Source: Verrucomicrobiales bacterium (GTDB taxonomy: Bacteria; Verrucomicrobiota; Verrucomicrobiia; Limisphaerales; F1-80-MAGS106). From it: 33,551 nt of DNA. The position numbers and the translations under genes are program-made. Of this stretch, positions 6,869 to 14,672 are shown piece by piece. The first letter of the stretch is position 1; every line of letters begins with the position of its first letter. Location of the stretch: positions 1-33,551 of the forward strand of contig SYMW01000219.1 in the NCBI GenBank assembly GCA_005805305.1, given 5' to 3'. Under the pieces are notes generated by a model. The model searched no databases, was not told where the DNA came from, and worked only from the letters and a program-made list of their open reading frames with translations.

Positions 6869-8365
6869 ATGTTTCTGGGCAAAAGGCTTGAATTTTTGTG
6901 GGTCGGCTTCCATTTTCCCCGGGTGAAGCCATTTTTAATGTTCGGCCTGGCTTGCTGGTGCCTCGCCGCCGCCGCTGCGGAACCCGAAAAATCCGTGATC
7001 CAAATCATGACGGCCGGGCAGCAGCCCGTTTGGGACGCGCCCTGGCGTTCTGAATCCGTGCGGCGCGGATCGGGGACCGGGTTTGTGATCTCTGGAAAGA
7101 GAATCATGACCAACGCCCACGTCGTGAGTTGGGCGCGGCAGATCCTGGTGCGACGGTATCAAGATCCAAAACCTTACATCGCCCAGGTCTCATTTATCGC
7201 GCATGACTGCGATTTGGCGATTCTGACGGTCGGAGACGACTCCTTTTTTGAGGGTTTGGAGGCTTTGCCTCTTGGCCCGCTCCCGAAGGTCCGTTCCACG
7301 GTGGTCACCTATGGTTATCCAGCAGGAGGCGAGCAGATTTCCTATACTCGGGGAGTGGTGTCCAGGATCGAAGTTCAAAGTTACGTTCATATCGGGAATC
7401 GATCCATGCTCGTGGTTCAAACCGATGCGGCGATCAATCCGGGCAACAGCGGAGGGCCGGTGATCCAAGAAGATCAAGTGGTGGGAGTGGCCTTTCAGGG
7501 CGCGGGCGGACTGGAGAATACCGGCTATTTCATCCCCACTCGAGTGATTCAACATTTCCTGACCGATATTGCGGATGGGACTTACCACGGGTTTCCGCAA
7601 GCTGGGGTGAGGATGGTTTCCTTGCAGAATCCGGCGTATCGCAAGTATTTGCGGGTTCCGTCGAACGGCGGCGCCAGGATTGATGGGATTCTCAACATTC
7701 CTTCCACGCAGGCGGTGATCAAACCGGACGACGTTTTGTTGAAAGTTGGCGCGTATGATGTGGCCAGTGACGGCACGGTCTTGTTTGAGGGGAATCGCGT
7801 CGGCGCGAGCGTCGCGTTCCAGGAGGCACAGCATGGGGAAAAGGTGCCGCTTCACATTTGGCGGGACGGCGCACCGCTTCAGACGGAGGTGACCGTTTAC
7901 GTCTACCAGGAGGATAAGACCACGGGCAATCAGTACGATGTGCTGCCTCGCTATTACATTCACGGAGGGCTCGTTTTCACACCGTTGAGCCACGAGTATC
8001 TGAAGACTTTTGGGCGGAACTGGTCCGACTCCGCGAACAACGAAATCATCTATGAATTGTACTATCGGAAGTCGGAGTCGCCCACGACGGCGAGGAAGGA
8101 GCCGGTCGTGCTGGCGAACGTGCTGGCGCACCCGGTCAACAGCAACGTAGGTATCAAGACTCGAGCCTTGGTGAATCGCATCAACGGGAAGCGGATCGAG
8201 GGTTTGGAGGACGTGGTGGCTGCGTTTGAGTCCAACACGAAAGACCAGCATATCATCGAGTTTCTGCCGGATAATTCGTTCGAATGCCTGGACCGGGTGG
8301 CGGCGAAGCAGGCGATGCCCGAGATTCTAAAATCTTACGGCGTCGCGGAGGATCGCCGGTTATGA
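6869..8365 (+). CDS. Secreted trypsin-like serine protease (HtrA/Deg-like) with PDZ-like C-terminus
   Basis: About 498 aa from ATG 6869. Other in-frame starts are TTG 6806, GTG 6923 and ATG 6938; the GTG gives the most compact signal peptide (K-P-F-L then a hydrophobic core ending in AAAAA). Numbering from 6869, the catalytic triad is intact: H84 in MTNAHVVS, D115 in HDCDLAIL and S194 in NPGNSGGPV. After about residue 235 comes a PDZ-like region (TQAVIKPDDVLLKVGAYDV) and a second repeat near the C-terminus (RALVNRINGKRIEGLEDVV). It is exported and should degrade or monitor proteins in the periplasm. It is followed by a paralogue lacking the triad, divergent from ada-alkA. Confidence 0.9.
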   Translation: MFLGKRLEFLWVGFHFPRVKPFLMFGLACWCLAAAAAEPEKSVIQIMTAGQQPVWDAPWRSESVRRGSGTGFVISGKRIMTNAHVVSWARQILVRRYQDPKPYIAQVSFIAHDCDLAILTVGDDSFFEGLEALPLGPLPKVRSTVVTYGYPAGGEQISYTRGVVSRIEVQSYVHIGNRSMLVVQTDAAINPGNSGGPVIQEDQVVGVAFQGAGGLENTGYFIPTRVIQHFLTDIADGTYHGFPQAGVRMVSLQNPAYRKYLRVPSNGGARIDGILNIPSTQAVIKPDDVLLKVGAYDVASDGTVLFEGNRVGASVAFQEAQHGEKVPLHIWRDGAPLQTEVTVYVYQEDKTTGNQYDVLPRYYIHGGLVFTPLSHEYLKTFGRNWSDSANNEIIYELYYRKSESPTTARKEPVVLANVLAHPVNSNVGIKTRALVNRINGKRIEGLEDVVAAFESNTKDQHIIEFLPDNSFECLDRVAAKQAMPEILKSYGVAEDRRL

Positions 8366-8483
8366 GCGAAGGGGAGTTCACTGTTGGCCAAGGCCGCAAT
8401 GGCCGCGCCGAAGAGGCTGGGGGGAGATTTCAAATCCTGCCACCATCGAGCGCCTCGCGGGTTTCGAAGGATGTTTTGGATTT

Positions 8484-9983
8484 ATGAATCGGTTACCCAT
8501 GAATTCGTGTTGGAGGTTCGTGACGATCAGTTTTTTGTCGTGCCTAGGAGTCGTCGACGGAGGATTCGAACTGGCGGCGGCGCCCTCGTCATCGCGGCTG
8601 GTTGCGGGCTTCGAAAAAAAGATCGTCACGGTGGAGGTGACAGGCACCGCTTACGACTTTTTTCAACCGTGGTCCCGCTCCGTGAAGAGCATTCAAAAGA
8701 CCGGTGTGGCTTTGCGCCCAGGGGAGTTGTTGGCGACGGCTGAAGGATTTCCTGATCACACCCAGATCCGGTTGCAAAAGGATGGGCGCGGGAAATGGTG
8801 GCTGGGCAAGCTGAAGTGGGTGGATTACCACTCGAACCTGGCGGTCGTCGACGCGCAGGATCCCGCTTTTTGGGACGACATGAAAGCCGCGGTGCTTGCG
8901 CCGAAAGCCACCCCCGCTGGCGCGCTGCACGTGTTGAAGTGGCGCAGTGGCAATTTGGAGAGCCGCCGTGCTGATTTAACGCAATTCACCGTGAGGGACG
9001 CCAACCTGAGCTGGGTGAATCATTTGAACCTCGAAATCGACACGGAACTCGACGGCCCCGGCCTCGGAGAAGTCTTAATCTCCGGAGATCGCGTCCTCGG
9101 CATTGTGAGCAGCAAGTCGGGCAATAAAGTTCTCGCGATCCCATCCTCGTTTATCCTTCCCGTGGTGGAGGCGAACCGGAAAGGGAATTACCGGGGGCTG
9201 GGCTATTTTGACTTCGTCTGGCAACCCGGCAGCAACCCCGCTTCCTTGCAGTATTTGGGGGTCCCGGTGGACGCGAAAGGGGTGTTGGTGATCGACGTGC
9301 CTTCCGAACCTGGCAAAACCCCGGTGTTGAAACCTAAAGACGTGCTGCTCTCTGTCGACGGCTTTGATGTGGACACGGAAGGCGACTATATCGATCCCGA
9401 TTACGGCCATCTCATGCTGGAGAATCTGGCGACTCGCAAGCATTGGGCCGGAGATGTCATTAAGCTTAAGATTTGGCGCGAAGGGAAAGTCATGGAAGTG
9501 GGGTATCCGCTGCCTAAGGTCGAGTACAGCAGTGAATTGGTTCCGGAAGGCGGCTTTGACAAACCACCCGAATACGTGATCGCCGGGGGGTTGATCTTTC
9601 AACCGTTGGACATGAATTTGCTGAAGGCTTGGGGGGAAAACTGGGAGCGGCGGGTGCCGTTTCGCTTGGGATACTACCGAAACGAAAAAAAGCTCACGGA
9701 CCGGCCATCCCGGGTCGTTCTCACGCAGGTTTTGCCGGATGCCTATAATCTGGGTTACCAGGAAAGCCGCTATCTGGTGGTGGACAAAGTCAACGGCATC
9801 ACCGTGAGCCGGTTGCAGGATTTGAAAGCCGCCCTTGAAAAACCGAAGGGCGGCGCGCACCTGTTGGAGTTCGCGCGCGGTGACGGCCTTCAAAGGATTG
9901 TTTTGGACGCCTCCCAAATGGCCGCCGCGACCCAGCGAGTGCTTCGGCTGTATCGAGTCTCCTCTCCCCAGGTCATCCACTAA
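8484..9983 (+). CDS. Catalytically dead paralogue of the upstream HtrA-like protease
   Basis: The product is 499 aa from ATG 8484 (alternative ATG 8499), with an AAGGATG Shine-Dalgarno-like stretch upstream and an N-terminal signal peptide (FVTISFLSCLG core). It follows the upstream protease along its whole length, including the C-terminal YVIAGGLIFQPL and VVDKVNGITVSRLQDL blocks. All three catalytic positions are changed: His to E87 (LLATAEGFPD), Asp to N118 (HSNLAVV) and Ser to L194 (DGPGLGEVL). It is thus a pseudoprotease with PDZ-like modules, perhaps a partner, adaptor or regulator of the active copy. It is not a broken gene; the reading frame is intact. The pairing suggests joint expression (118-base gap). 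Confidence 0.88.
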   Translation: MNRLPMNSCWRFVTISFLSCLGVVDGGFELAAAPSSSRLVAGFEKKIVTVEVTGTAYDFFQPWSRSVKSIQKTGVALRPGELLATAEGFPDHTQIRLQKDGRGKWWLGKLKWVDYHSNLAVVDAQDPAFWDDMKAAVLAPKATPAGALHVLKWRSGNLESRRADLTQFTVRDANLSWVNHLNLEIDTELDGPGLGEVLISGDRVLGIVSSKSGNKVLAIPSSFILPVVEANRKGNYRGLGYFDFVWQPGSNPASLQYLGVPVDAKGVLVIDVPSEPGKTPVLKPKDVLLSVDGFDVDTEGDYIDPDYGHLMLENLATRKHWAGDVIKLKIWREGKVMEVGYPLPKVEYSSELVPEGGFDKPPEYVIAGGLIFQPLDMNLLKAWGENWERRVPFRLGYYRNEKKLTDRPSRVVLTQVLPDAYNLGYQESRYLVVDKVNGITVSRLQDLKAALEKPKGGAHLLEFARGDGLQRIVLDASQMAAATQRVLRLYRVSSPQVIH

Positions 9984-9995
9984 CGACGCCTTGGC

Positions 9996-11105
9996 ATGCC
10001 CTCCTACCAGGAATCTCAAATACTGGAGGTGTCCAGGCACTTCCAAATCTACGGCGAACTGCAGCACGCGGAGCCCTGCAAGATAGGGCACATCAATGAG
10101 ACCTACATCGCCACCTACGACCAGGGCGGCGTTCCGGTCCGCTACATTCACCAGAAAATCAACACCGACGTTTTCAAGGATCCGGACGGCGTGATGGACA
10201 ATTTGATGCGCGTCACCACGCATCAGCGGAACAAGGTCGCCGACTCGGGCGTCGGCGAGGCGGGGCGCCGGGTGCTGACCGTGATTCCCTCGAAGGATGG
10301 CCAATCGTACTACCGAGCCGACGGAGGCGCTTGCTGGCGCACGTTCGTGTTCATCGAGCGCGTGCGCACTTTCGAGACCGTGGAATCACCCACCCAAGCC
10401 TTCGAAGCGGGGCGGGCGTTTGGGGAATTCCAAAGCCTGCTTGTCGATTTGCCAGGGGACCGGCTCATCGAGACGATTCCTTTCTTTCACCACACCCGCG
10501 GGCGTTTTGCGACTCTTGAACGCGCGATCGAGGCCGACCGCATGAACCGGTCGAAGGAGGCGGCCCAGGAGATTGAGCTCGCGTTGCGGCAGGAACCGAT
10601 TGTGGACGTGATTGTGAAGGCGATGGCGAAGAAAAAAATTCCGGAGCGAATCACGCACAACGACACGAAATTCAACAACGTGATGCTGGACCTCCAGTCG
10701 GGGAAAGCCATGTGCGTGATCGATCTGGACACGGTCATGCCCGGGTGTGTGCTTTACGATTTTGGGGATATGGTTCGGACCACCACGAGCCCGACGCTCG
10801 AGGATGAGTTAAACCTGGCTCTCATCCACATGCGCATGCCGATTTTCAAGGCGCTGGTCCGCGGTTATATCGAGACGGCCGGGCAGTTCCTGACCAAGAA
10901 CGAACGTTCGTTGATTGCGTTTGCCGGCAAATTGATCACCTACACCATTGGCATTCGCTTTCTCACCGACCATCTTTCCGGCGACACCTATTTCAGGGTG
11001 CACCGGCAGAATCACAACCTGCACCGCGCGCGCGCGCAGTTCAAACTGATGGAGAGCATCGAGCATCAAGAGGAGGCGATGCAGCGATTTGCGGACTCCC
11101 TTTAG
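9996..11105 (+). CDS. Phosphotransferase-family kinase, N-acetylhexosamine 1-kinase (NahK)-like
   Basis: The product is 369 aa. It has the aminoglycoside-phosphotransferase/choline-kinase fold: the Brenner-type motif H221-N-D223-TKFNN and the metal-binding IDLD245 motif followed by VMPGCVLYDFGD. The combination HNDTKFNNV plus IDLDTVMPG is, from memory, characteristic of bacterial NahK-like kinases that phosphorylate the anomeric position of GlcNAc/GalNAc, often mis-annotated as 'mucin desulfatase'. The N-terminal INETYIATYD fits the glycine-loop region. It is cytosolic and starts 12 bases after the pseudoprotease. Its stop overlaps by four bases the stop of the convergent gene. Substrate assignment is tentative. 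Confidence 0.85.
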   Translation: MPSYQESQILEVSRHFQIYGELQHAEPCKIGHINETYIATYDQGGVPVRYIHQKINTDVFKDPDGVMDNLMRVTTHQRNKVADSGVGEAGRRVLTVIPSKDGQSYYRADGGACWRTFVFIERVRTFETVESPTQAFEAGRAFGEFQSLLVDLPGDRLIETIPFFHHTRGRFATLERAIEADRMNRSKEAAQEIELALRQEPIVDVIVKAMAKKKIPERITHNDTKFNNVMLDLQSGKAMCVIDLDTVMPGCVLYDFGDMVRTTTSPTLEDELNLALIHMRMPIFKALVRGYIETAGQFLTKNERSLIAFAGKLITYTIGIRFLTDHLSGDTYFRVHRQNHNLHRARAQFKLMESIEHQEEAMQRFADSL

Positions 11106-11497
11106 CCCTCCATCCGAGCGCCGCAAGCGGGGCAATAGCGCGCGTGATCCGGCGTTGGGCTGTGGCACTTCCCACACGATTGGCCTCCTTGCCGCTGGCG
11201 TTTGTGGATGACCAAGTTGCGGATGTAGGGGATCCATGTGAAGGCGTAAGCGAAGATGAACACGGAATCTCGCTGATAGAAAAGCGCGTAGGAAAACAGG
11301 AGCACCGAGCCGGCCAAGCTGAGCCACCAGAACACAACGGGGATGACCACGCGTTTGTGCTTCTCGGTCGCGCGCCACTGAATGAGAAACCGCAGGAAGA
11401 ACGCGAGATTGCCCGCCCATCCGACGACCTTCCAAACGTGCCACTCGATGCCGAGGAACTTGCCGCCGGGGAAAACGAGGTCATGGAGGGTTGTCAT
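11102..11497 (-). CDS. LAB_N-domain membrane protein with C-terminal zinc ribbon
   Basis: The product is 131 aa. The first ~100 residues have three hydrophobic segments (about 21-40, 50-70, 78-95) with the pattern of the lipid-A-disaccharide synthase N-terminal-like domain (LAB_N): FFLRFLIQWRATEK, followed by VFWWLSLAGS and an FAYAF-WIPYIRNL stretch. The C-terminus is a small zinc ribbon with C108-x2-C111 and C122-x2-C125. LAB_N proteins are multi-pass membrane proteins of uncertain role; the fused zinc ribbon is an unusual extra. The gene is convergent with the NahK-like kinase, with the stop codons overlapping. Confidence 0.82.
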   Translation of the reverse strand: MTTLHDLVFPGGKFLGIEWHVWKVVGWAGNLAFFLRFLIQWRATEKHKRVVIPVVFWWLSLAGSVLLFSYALFYQRDSVFIFAYAFTWIPYIRNLVIHKRQRQGGQSCGKCHSPTPDHARYCPACGARMEG

Positions 11498-11758
11498 GGC
11501 GCGGTGGAGTGGATCTCAGTGCATCCACAAGTTGTCGGTGAATTTGGCTGGCAGCCCGGAGCGCGGTTGTGTGCGAAGCACCAGCCGCAGCTGGTTCGGC
11601 GTGGCTGCGAGCCTGAGATGCTGCTGCGACTGGCTTTCAGCACAGCCGCGCTCCACCGACAACGCGTGGATGCACCGGTGGATCTTGTATTGATGCCCAG
11701 CATGGCGGTCCCCGTGCGATTCTGGCGCGAGCCTTGGGTGACTGGCCCGGTCATGGCG

Positions 11759-12544
11759 TCAGGGAGTTTCAACCTCCGAAGGCTGGGCCGTTTGCCGGGC
11801 GCGCATGTTCTCGAGCAACAGTTGGATCCGGCGAGGGTTGGCGCCGTCCGAAACGTCCCCCGTTCGCAATTGGCTGGGGGGCGTGTCACGAAGCCGCTCC
11901 AGCGCGACCTCGATCGATCGCCACTCCTCTGGCGCCAGCCAGGCCGCCGATTTTTCTTCCTGCTCCAAGCGCATCGCCTTGCGCGCGAGTTCGAGCAGGA
12001 CCGCGCACGGTTCCAAGCAAGGAGCCGCGCTCTTCAAGTGCTGGGCGTCAGGTTCCAATGTCCCGATGGTCCACAGTCTTCGTCTCAGGCAGAAGCGGGC
12101 GTCGCAGCAACTCGAAGCCACGCGCGCGGCTTGGTCGTCATTCAGGAGGTTCGTGATCCGGTACATGCCAGACTGGCGGGAAACGAATTCCCTGAAGTGC
12201 GTCACGGGCGGGTTGGGAAGCGCTGCCGCATTCCAGTCCGCGACGCATCCCGGGTAGAGAATCTCCAAGGCGCGCTCGAGCTCCTCGTCATCGCGTGCCT
12301 CGGCGACCCAGCCGCGGATCAGGTCGGGGGCGCAGCGGAGAGGCCGGAAGACTCCCGAGGCATTAAACATCGCGAGGCCCCTCAAGCTGGCCAGATCCAC
12401 GCGACGAAGGTCCCCCTCGGTCTTCATCCGGTCGTCGCCGTGACGCAGTGAATACCCGCCGGGCACTCTCTGAACCATTACCTGCACGAACAGGAGCTCC
12501 GGGTCAATCAAGCAGCGCAAGCGCTGAAAAGCGGGCGTGGTCAT
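11759..12544 (-). CDS. DR2241-like putative Fe-S protein
   Basis: The product is 261 aa. The central part, with GGYSLRHGDD, LILYP-like and REFVSRQSGMYRI segments, then clustered cysteines C146, C147, C152 (CCDARFCLRRRLW) and C176/C180 (PCLEPCAVLLELARKA), resembles the DR2241 4Fe-4S domain found in Deinococcus and Verrucomicrobia, sometimes fused to a CbiX-type chelatase. No chelatase domain is present here. The C-terminal third is helical and charged. The function of the family is not established; the family call is from memory of the Cys pattern. Confidence 0.6.
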   Translation of the reverse strand: MTTPAFQRLRCLIDPELLFVQVMVQRVPGGYSLRHGDDRMKTEGDLRRVDLASLRGLAMFNASGVFRPLRCAPDLIRGWVAEARDDEELERALEILYPGCVADWNAAALPNPPVTHFREFVSRQSGMYRITNLLNDDQAARVASSCCDARFCLRRRLWTIGTLEPDAQHLKSAAPCLEPCAVLLELARKAMRLEQEEKSAAWLAPEEWRSIEVALERLRDTPPSQLRTGDVSDGANPRRIQLLLENMRARQTAQPSEVETP

Positions 12545-12684
12545 TTCATTTCATTTCAATAAGGGATGCGGCCCCGCGCCGGGTGGCTGTTCGACCTGTC
12601 GCAGCGTCTTCGGTGGAGATGGCGTTCATCACGTCGCGTGGAGTTCGAGTTGATTCCTCCCCAGGTCTTGCGAGAGTGAGCTTC

Positions 12685-13041
12685 ATGCAATTGATCTTGG
12701 CGGCTGTGATTGGATTGGTGGGAGGCACTCTGGGAGGGCTTTTCGGCGTGGGAGGCGGGATTGTCATGGTTCCTGCGATGACGTTTTTTCTCGGCTTGCC
12801 CATCCACATGGCCGTCGGGACCTCTCTCCTTGTGATTATTCCCACCGCGATTTCGGGCTCCATCAAGCATTATCATCTGGGCAACATCGATCTGAAGGTG
12901 GCGGCTTGTCTCGTGCCTCTCGCGATGGTCGGCAGTTACGCGGGGGCCTGGCTCACAAGCCACTTGGACGCGGTCACCTTGAAACGCGCATTCGGAGGGT
13001 TCATCGTGATGGTCGGTTGTCGGCTGCTGTTTTTCAAGTAG
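12685..13041 (+). CDS. Half-size TauE/SafE-family membrane transporter
   Basis: The product is 118 aa from ATG 12685 (MQLILAAVIGLVGGT). The frame is open upstream to 12448, but that extension is Ser/Arg-rich and not protein-like. The sequence LGGLFGVGGGIVMVPAM, then MAVGTSLLVIIPTA, is the signature of the first repeat of TauE/SafE (DUF81) anion exporters. Full members have about 250 residues made of two such repeats; this one has a single repeat with about four membrane segments, so it would have to dimerise. It overlaps the convergent mscS-like gene by eight bases. Transported substrate unknown (organosulfur compounds or sulfite in characterised relatives). Confidence 0.85.
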   Translation: MQLILAAVIGLVGGTLGGLFGVGGGIVMVPAMTFFLGLPIHMAVGTSLLVIIPTAISGSIKHYHLGNIDLKVAACLVPLAMVGSYAGAWLTSHLDAVTLKRAFGGFIVMVGCRLLFFK

Positions 13042-14317
13042 CGACGGCCGGCTCCTGCTTCAAGTAGATGGTACGGGTCGGGAACGCGAAATTGATTCCT
13101 TCCGAGTCAAATTGCTCCTTCACGGCGAGGTTCATTTCTTGAAGGCCCGCGAGAAATTCTTTGGCGTCCGTGCCGTTCCACCAATGAACCACCTCGATAT
13201 TCAACGAGGAATCCGAGAACTGCCGGAAAGTGATGATGGCATCGAACGTTTTTGGATTCTCCTTGTAAACATGGTGCAAAATGGCGAGCGCGCGCTTGAG
13301 CTTCTCGAGCGGCGTGTCGTACGTGATCGCTATCTGCATGATGGTCTTGATGTTGGGCCGCTTGGTCACGTTGGTGATGATCGCGGTTCCCATCGTCTTG
13401 TTAGGAACGCTGATCAAGTGCCCGTCCAAATTGCGGATCCGGGTGCTTCTCAAGCCGATCGCCTCCACGTTCCCATCCACCGACTCCAGTTGGATCCGGT
13501 CTCCAAGCCGAAAAGGCTTGTCCATGAAAATCGCGACCGCCCCAAAGAGATTGGCCAGTGTGTCCTGCGCCGCCAGGCCGATGGCCAGGCCGCCGATGGA
13601 CAGCGACGCAATGACCCCCGTGATGTCGACGCCGAGATTGGAGGTCGTCAGCAGGAACGCCACGATCACCGTGAACGCTTTCAAGCTCTTGCAGATGACG
13701 GGGAACAAGAGTTCGTCGAATCCGCGGTCCTCCTCCTTCGCGGTGGTCTTCATCCAGTGCTTCACGAGGATGTCGACGATCTTGACCAGCATGCGAGTCA
13801 GCGAGATCGCGACGACGATCACGAATATCTTCGCGAGGAAGACTTCCGCCACGGTAGGCCATTCAAACACACTCAAACCGATGTTGAGGAAGACAACGAA
13901 GGCAATGGTTTTAACGGGACCATGAATCAATTCGATGATCAGATCATCCGCTCCCGAGGCGGTTTTCGCGGCGCTGCGTTTGAGCCAGCCCCCGAGGATC
14001 ATGTTGATCACCCGCGCGCTCAAAAACGCCAGCAGGATGTAGAGGGAAGAGGCGGCGTACTGCCAAAGAGGCACGCCGACCAGGGTGGTCTCCCGCAAGA
14101 TCGGGAACTCGTCCAGTCCAAAAGTGACATAACCCCTGCTGGAACTGGCTGACGGATTCGCGGCCGCGACGATGTTCGTGGTGGCGGCCTCGGCCGAATT
14201 CCCCGTTCCGCCTTCTTGTGTTCGTGCGTTTTGAGCCGCCGCCAACACTGACCAAAGCATCCCCACCACGCAGAGGACGAGCATCCCGCGATAAAACCAA
14301 TGAAAGTAGCGCTGCAT
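13034..14317 (-). CDS. MscS-family small-conductance mechanosensitive channel
   Basis: The product is 427 aa. It starts with a signal-like membrane segment (MQRYFHWFYRGMLVLCVVGM), then a short low-complexity Ala/Thr/Ser region, and several transmembrane helices between about 80 and 245. The pore-lining helix and beta domain are clear: GGLAIGLAAQDTLANLFG, FMDKPFRLGDRIQ, TRIRNLDGHLISVPNK. The channel opens under membrane tension to release solutes after hypo-osmotic shock. It overlaps the stop of the half-size TauE gene by eight bases, tail to tail. The periplasmic N-terminal extension is longer than in minimal E. coli MscS. Confidence 0.93.
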   Translation of the reverse strand: MQRYFHWFYRGMLVLCVVGMLWSVLAAAQNARTQEGGTGNSAEAATTNIVAAANPSASSSRGYVTFGLDEFPILRETTLVGVPLWQYAASSLYILLAFLSARVINMILGGWLKRSAAKTASGADDLIIELIHGPVKTIAFVVFLNIGLSVFEWPTVAEVFLAKIFVIVVAISLTRMLVKIVDILVKHWMKTTAKEEDRGFDELLFPVICKSLKAFTVIVAFLLTTSNLGVDITGVIASLSIGGLAIGLAAQDTLANLFGAVAIFMDKPFRLGDRIQLESVDGNVEAIGLRSTRIRNLDGHLISVPNKTMGTAIITNVTKRPNIKTIMQIAITYDTPLEKLKRALAILHHVYKENPKTFDAIITFRQFSDSSLNIEVVHWWNGTDAKEFLAGLQEMNLAVKEQFDSEGINFAFPTRTIYLKQEPAVAT

Positions 14318-14380
14318 TTCGAAATTACAGGCCCTGAGTTGTCCTTCGACAAGGTAAAATGTGATTTAACCTTAAACCTT

Positions 14381-14537
14381 AAAACGGCAGTTGCCCAACG
14401 CGATGCTTTGCAAGATCCTGGCGGCAAAGTTTTTCCGAATCACTCACCAGATCCACGAGGGATATGCCTCCATCCTCGTCAAGCCTTTCTCATCCAGGCT
14501 TTTGCAAATCTCCACGAGGGTCAACGGCCGTTTTGAG
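14381..14537. repeat. MITE-like element with imperfect terminal inverted repeats
   Basis: It is bounded by AAAACGGCAGTTG (14381-14393) and CAACGGCCGTTTT (14522-14534), inverted repeats matching at 12 of 13 positions. The interior also folds: CTTTGCAAGATCCTGG near 14405-14420 is roughly complementary to CCAGGCTTTTGCAAA near 14495-14509. It encodes no protein. Its right half is shared with 3036-3112, and the 13-base terminus recurs at 32443-32455. It sits between the divergent mscS-like and glycosyltransferase genes; the rest of the 14318-14672 gap shows nothing definite. Confidence 0.75.
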
Positions 14538-14672
14538 CTTCAAGACTTGAACTGAAACTGCCCGCGGGGTCGTTCGGTCAACGGTTCCGCTGTCGTTGGC
14601 CTTGATTCAACTCCCGGGCGGACCAGTGTTGACTCCCAGGGAAAGAGAAAGACAATCGGGGGCGAAGAATTG

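Noticed and set aside
9075-10304. Minus-strand open frame of 409 codons
   Set aside because: Antisense to the dead protease paralogue and the start of the kinase gene; no recognisable domain.
11144-12451. Long plus-strand open frame of 435 codons
   Set aside because: It lies antisense to the LAB_N protein and the DR2241-like gene, spans their gap, and its translation is Arg/Ala/Pro-rich without any motif; GC-rich codon use produces such shadows.
13112-14152. Plus-strand open frame of 346 codons
   Set aside because: Antisense to the MscS channel, with an Asp/Arg/His-rich translation typical of a shadow frame.
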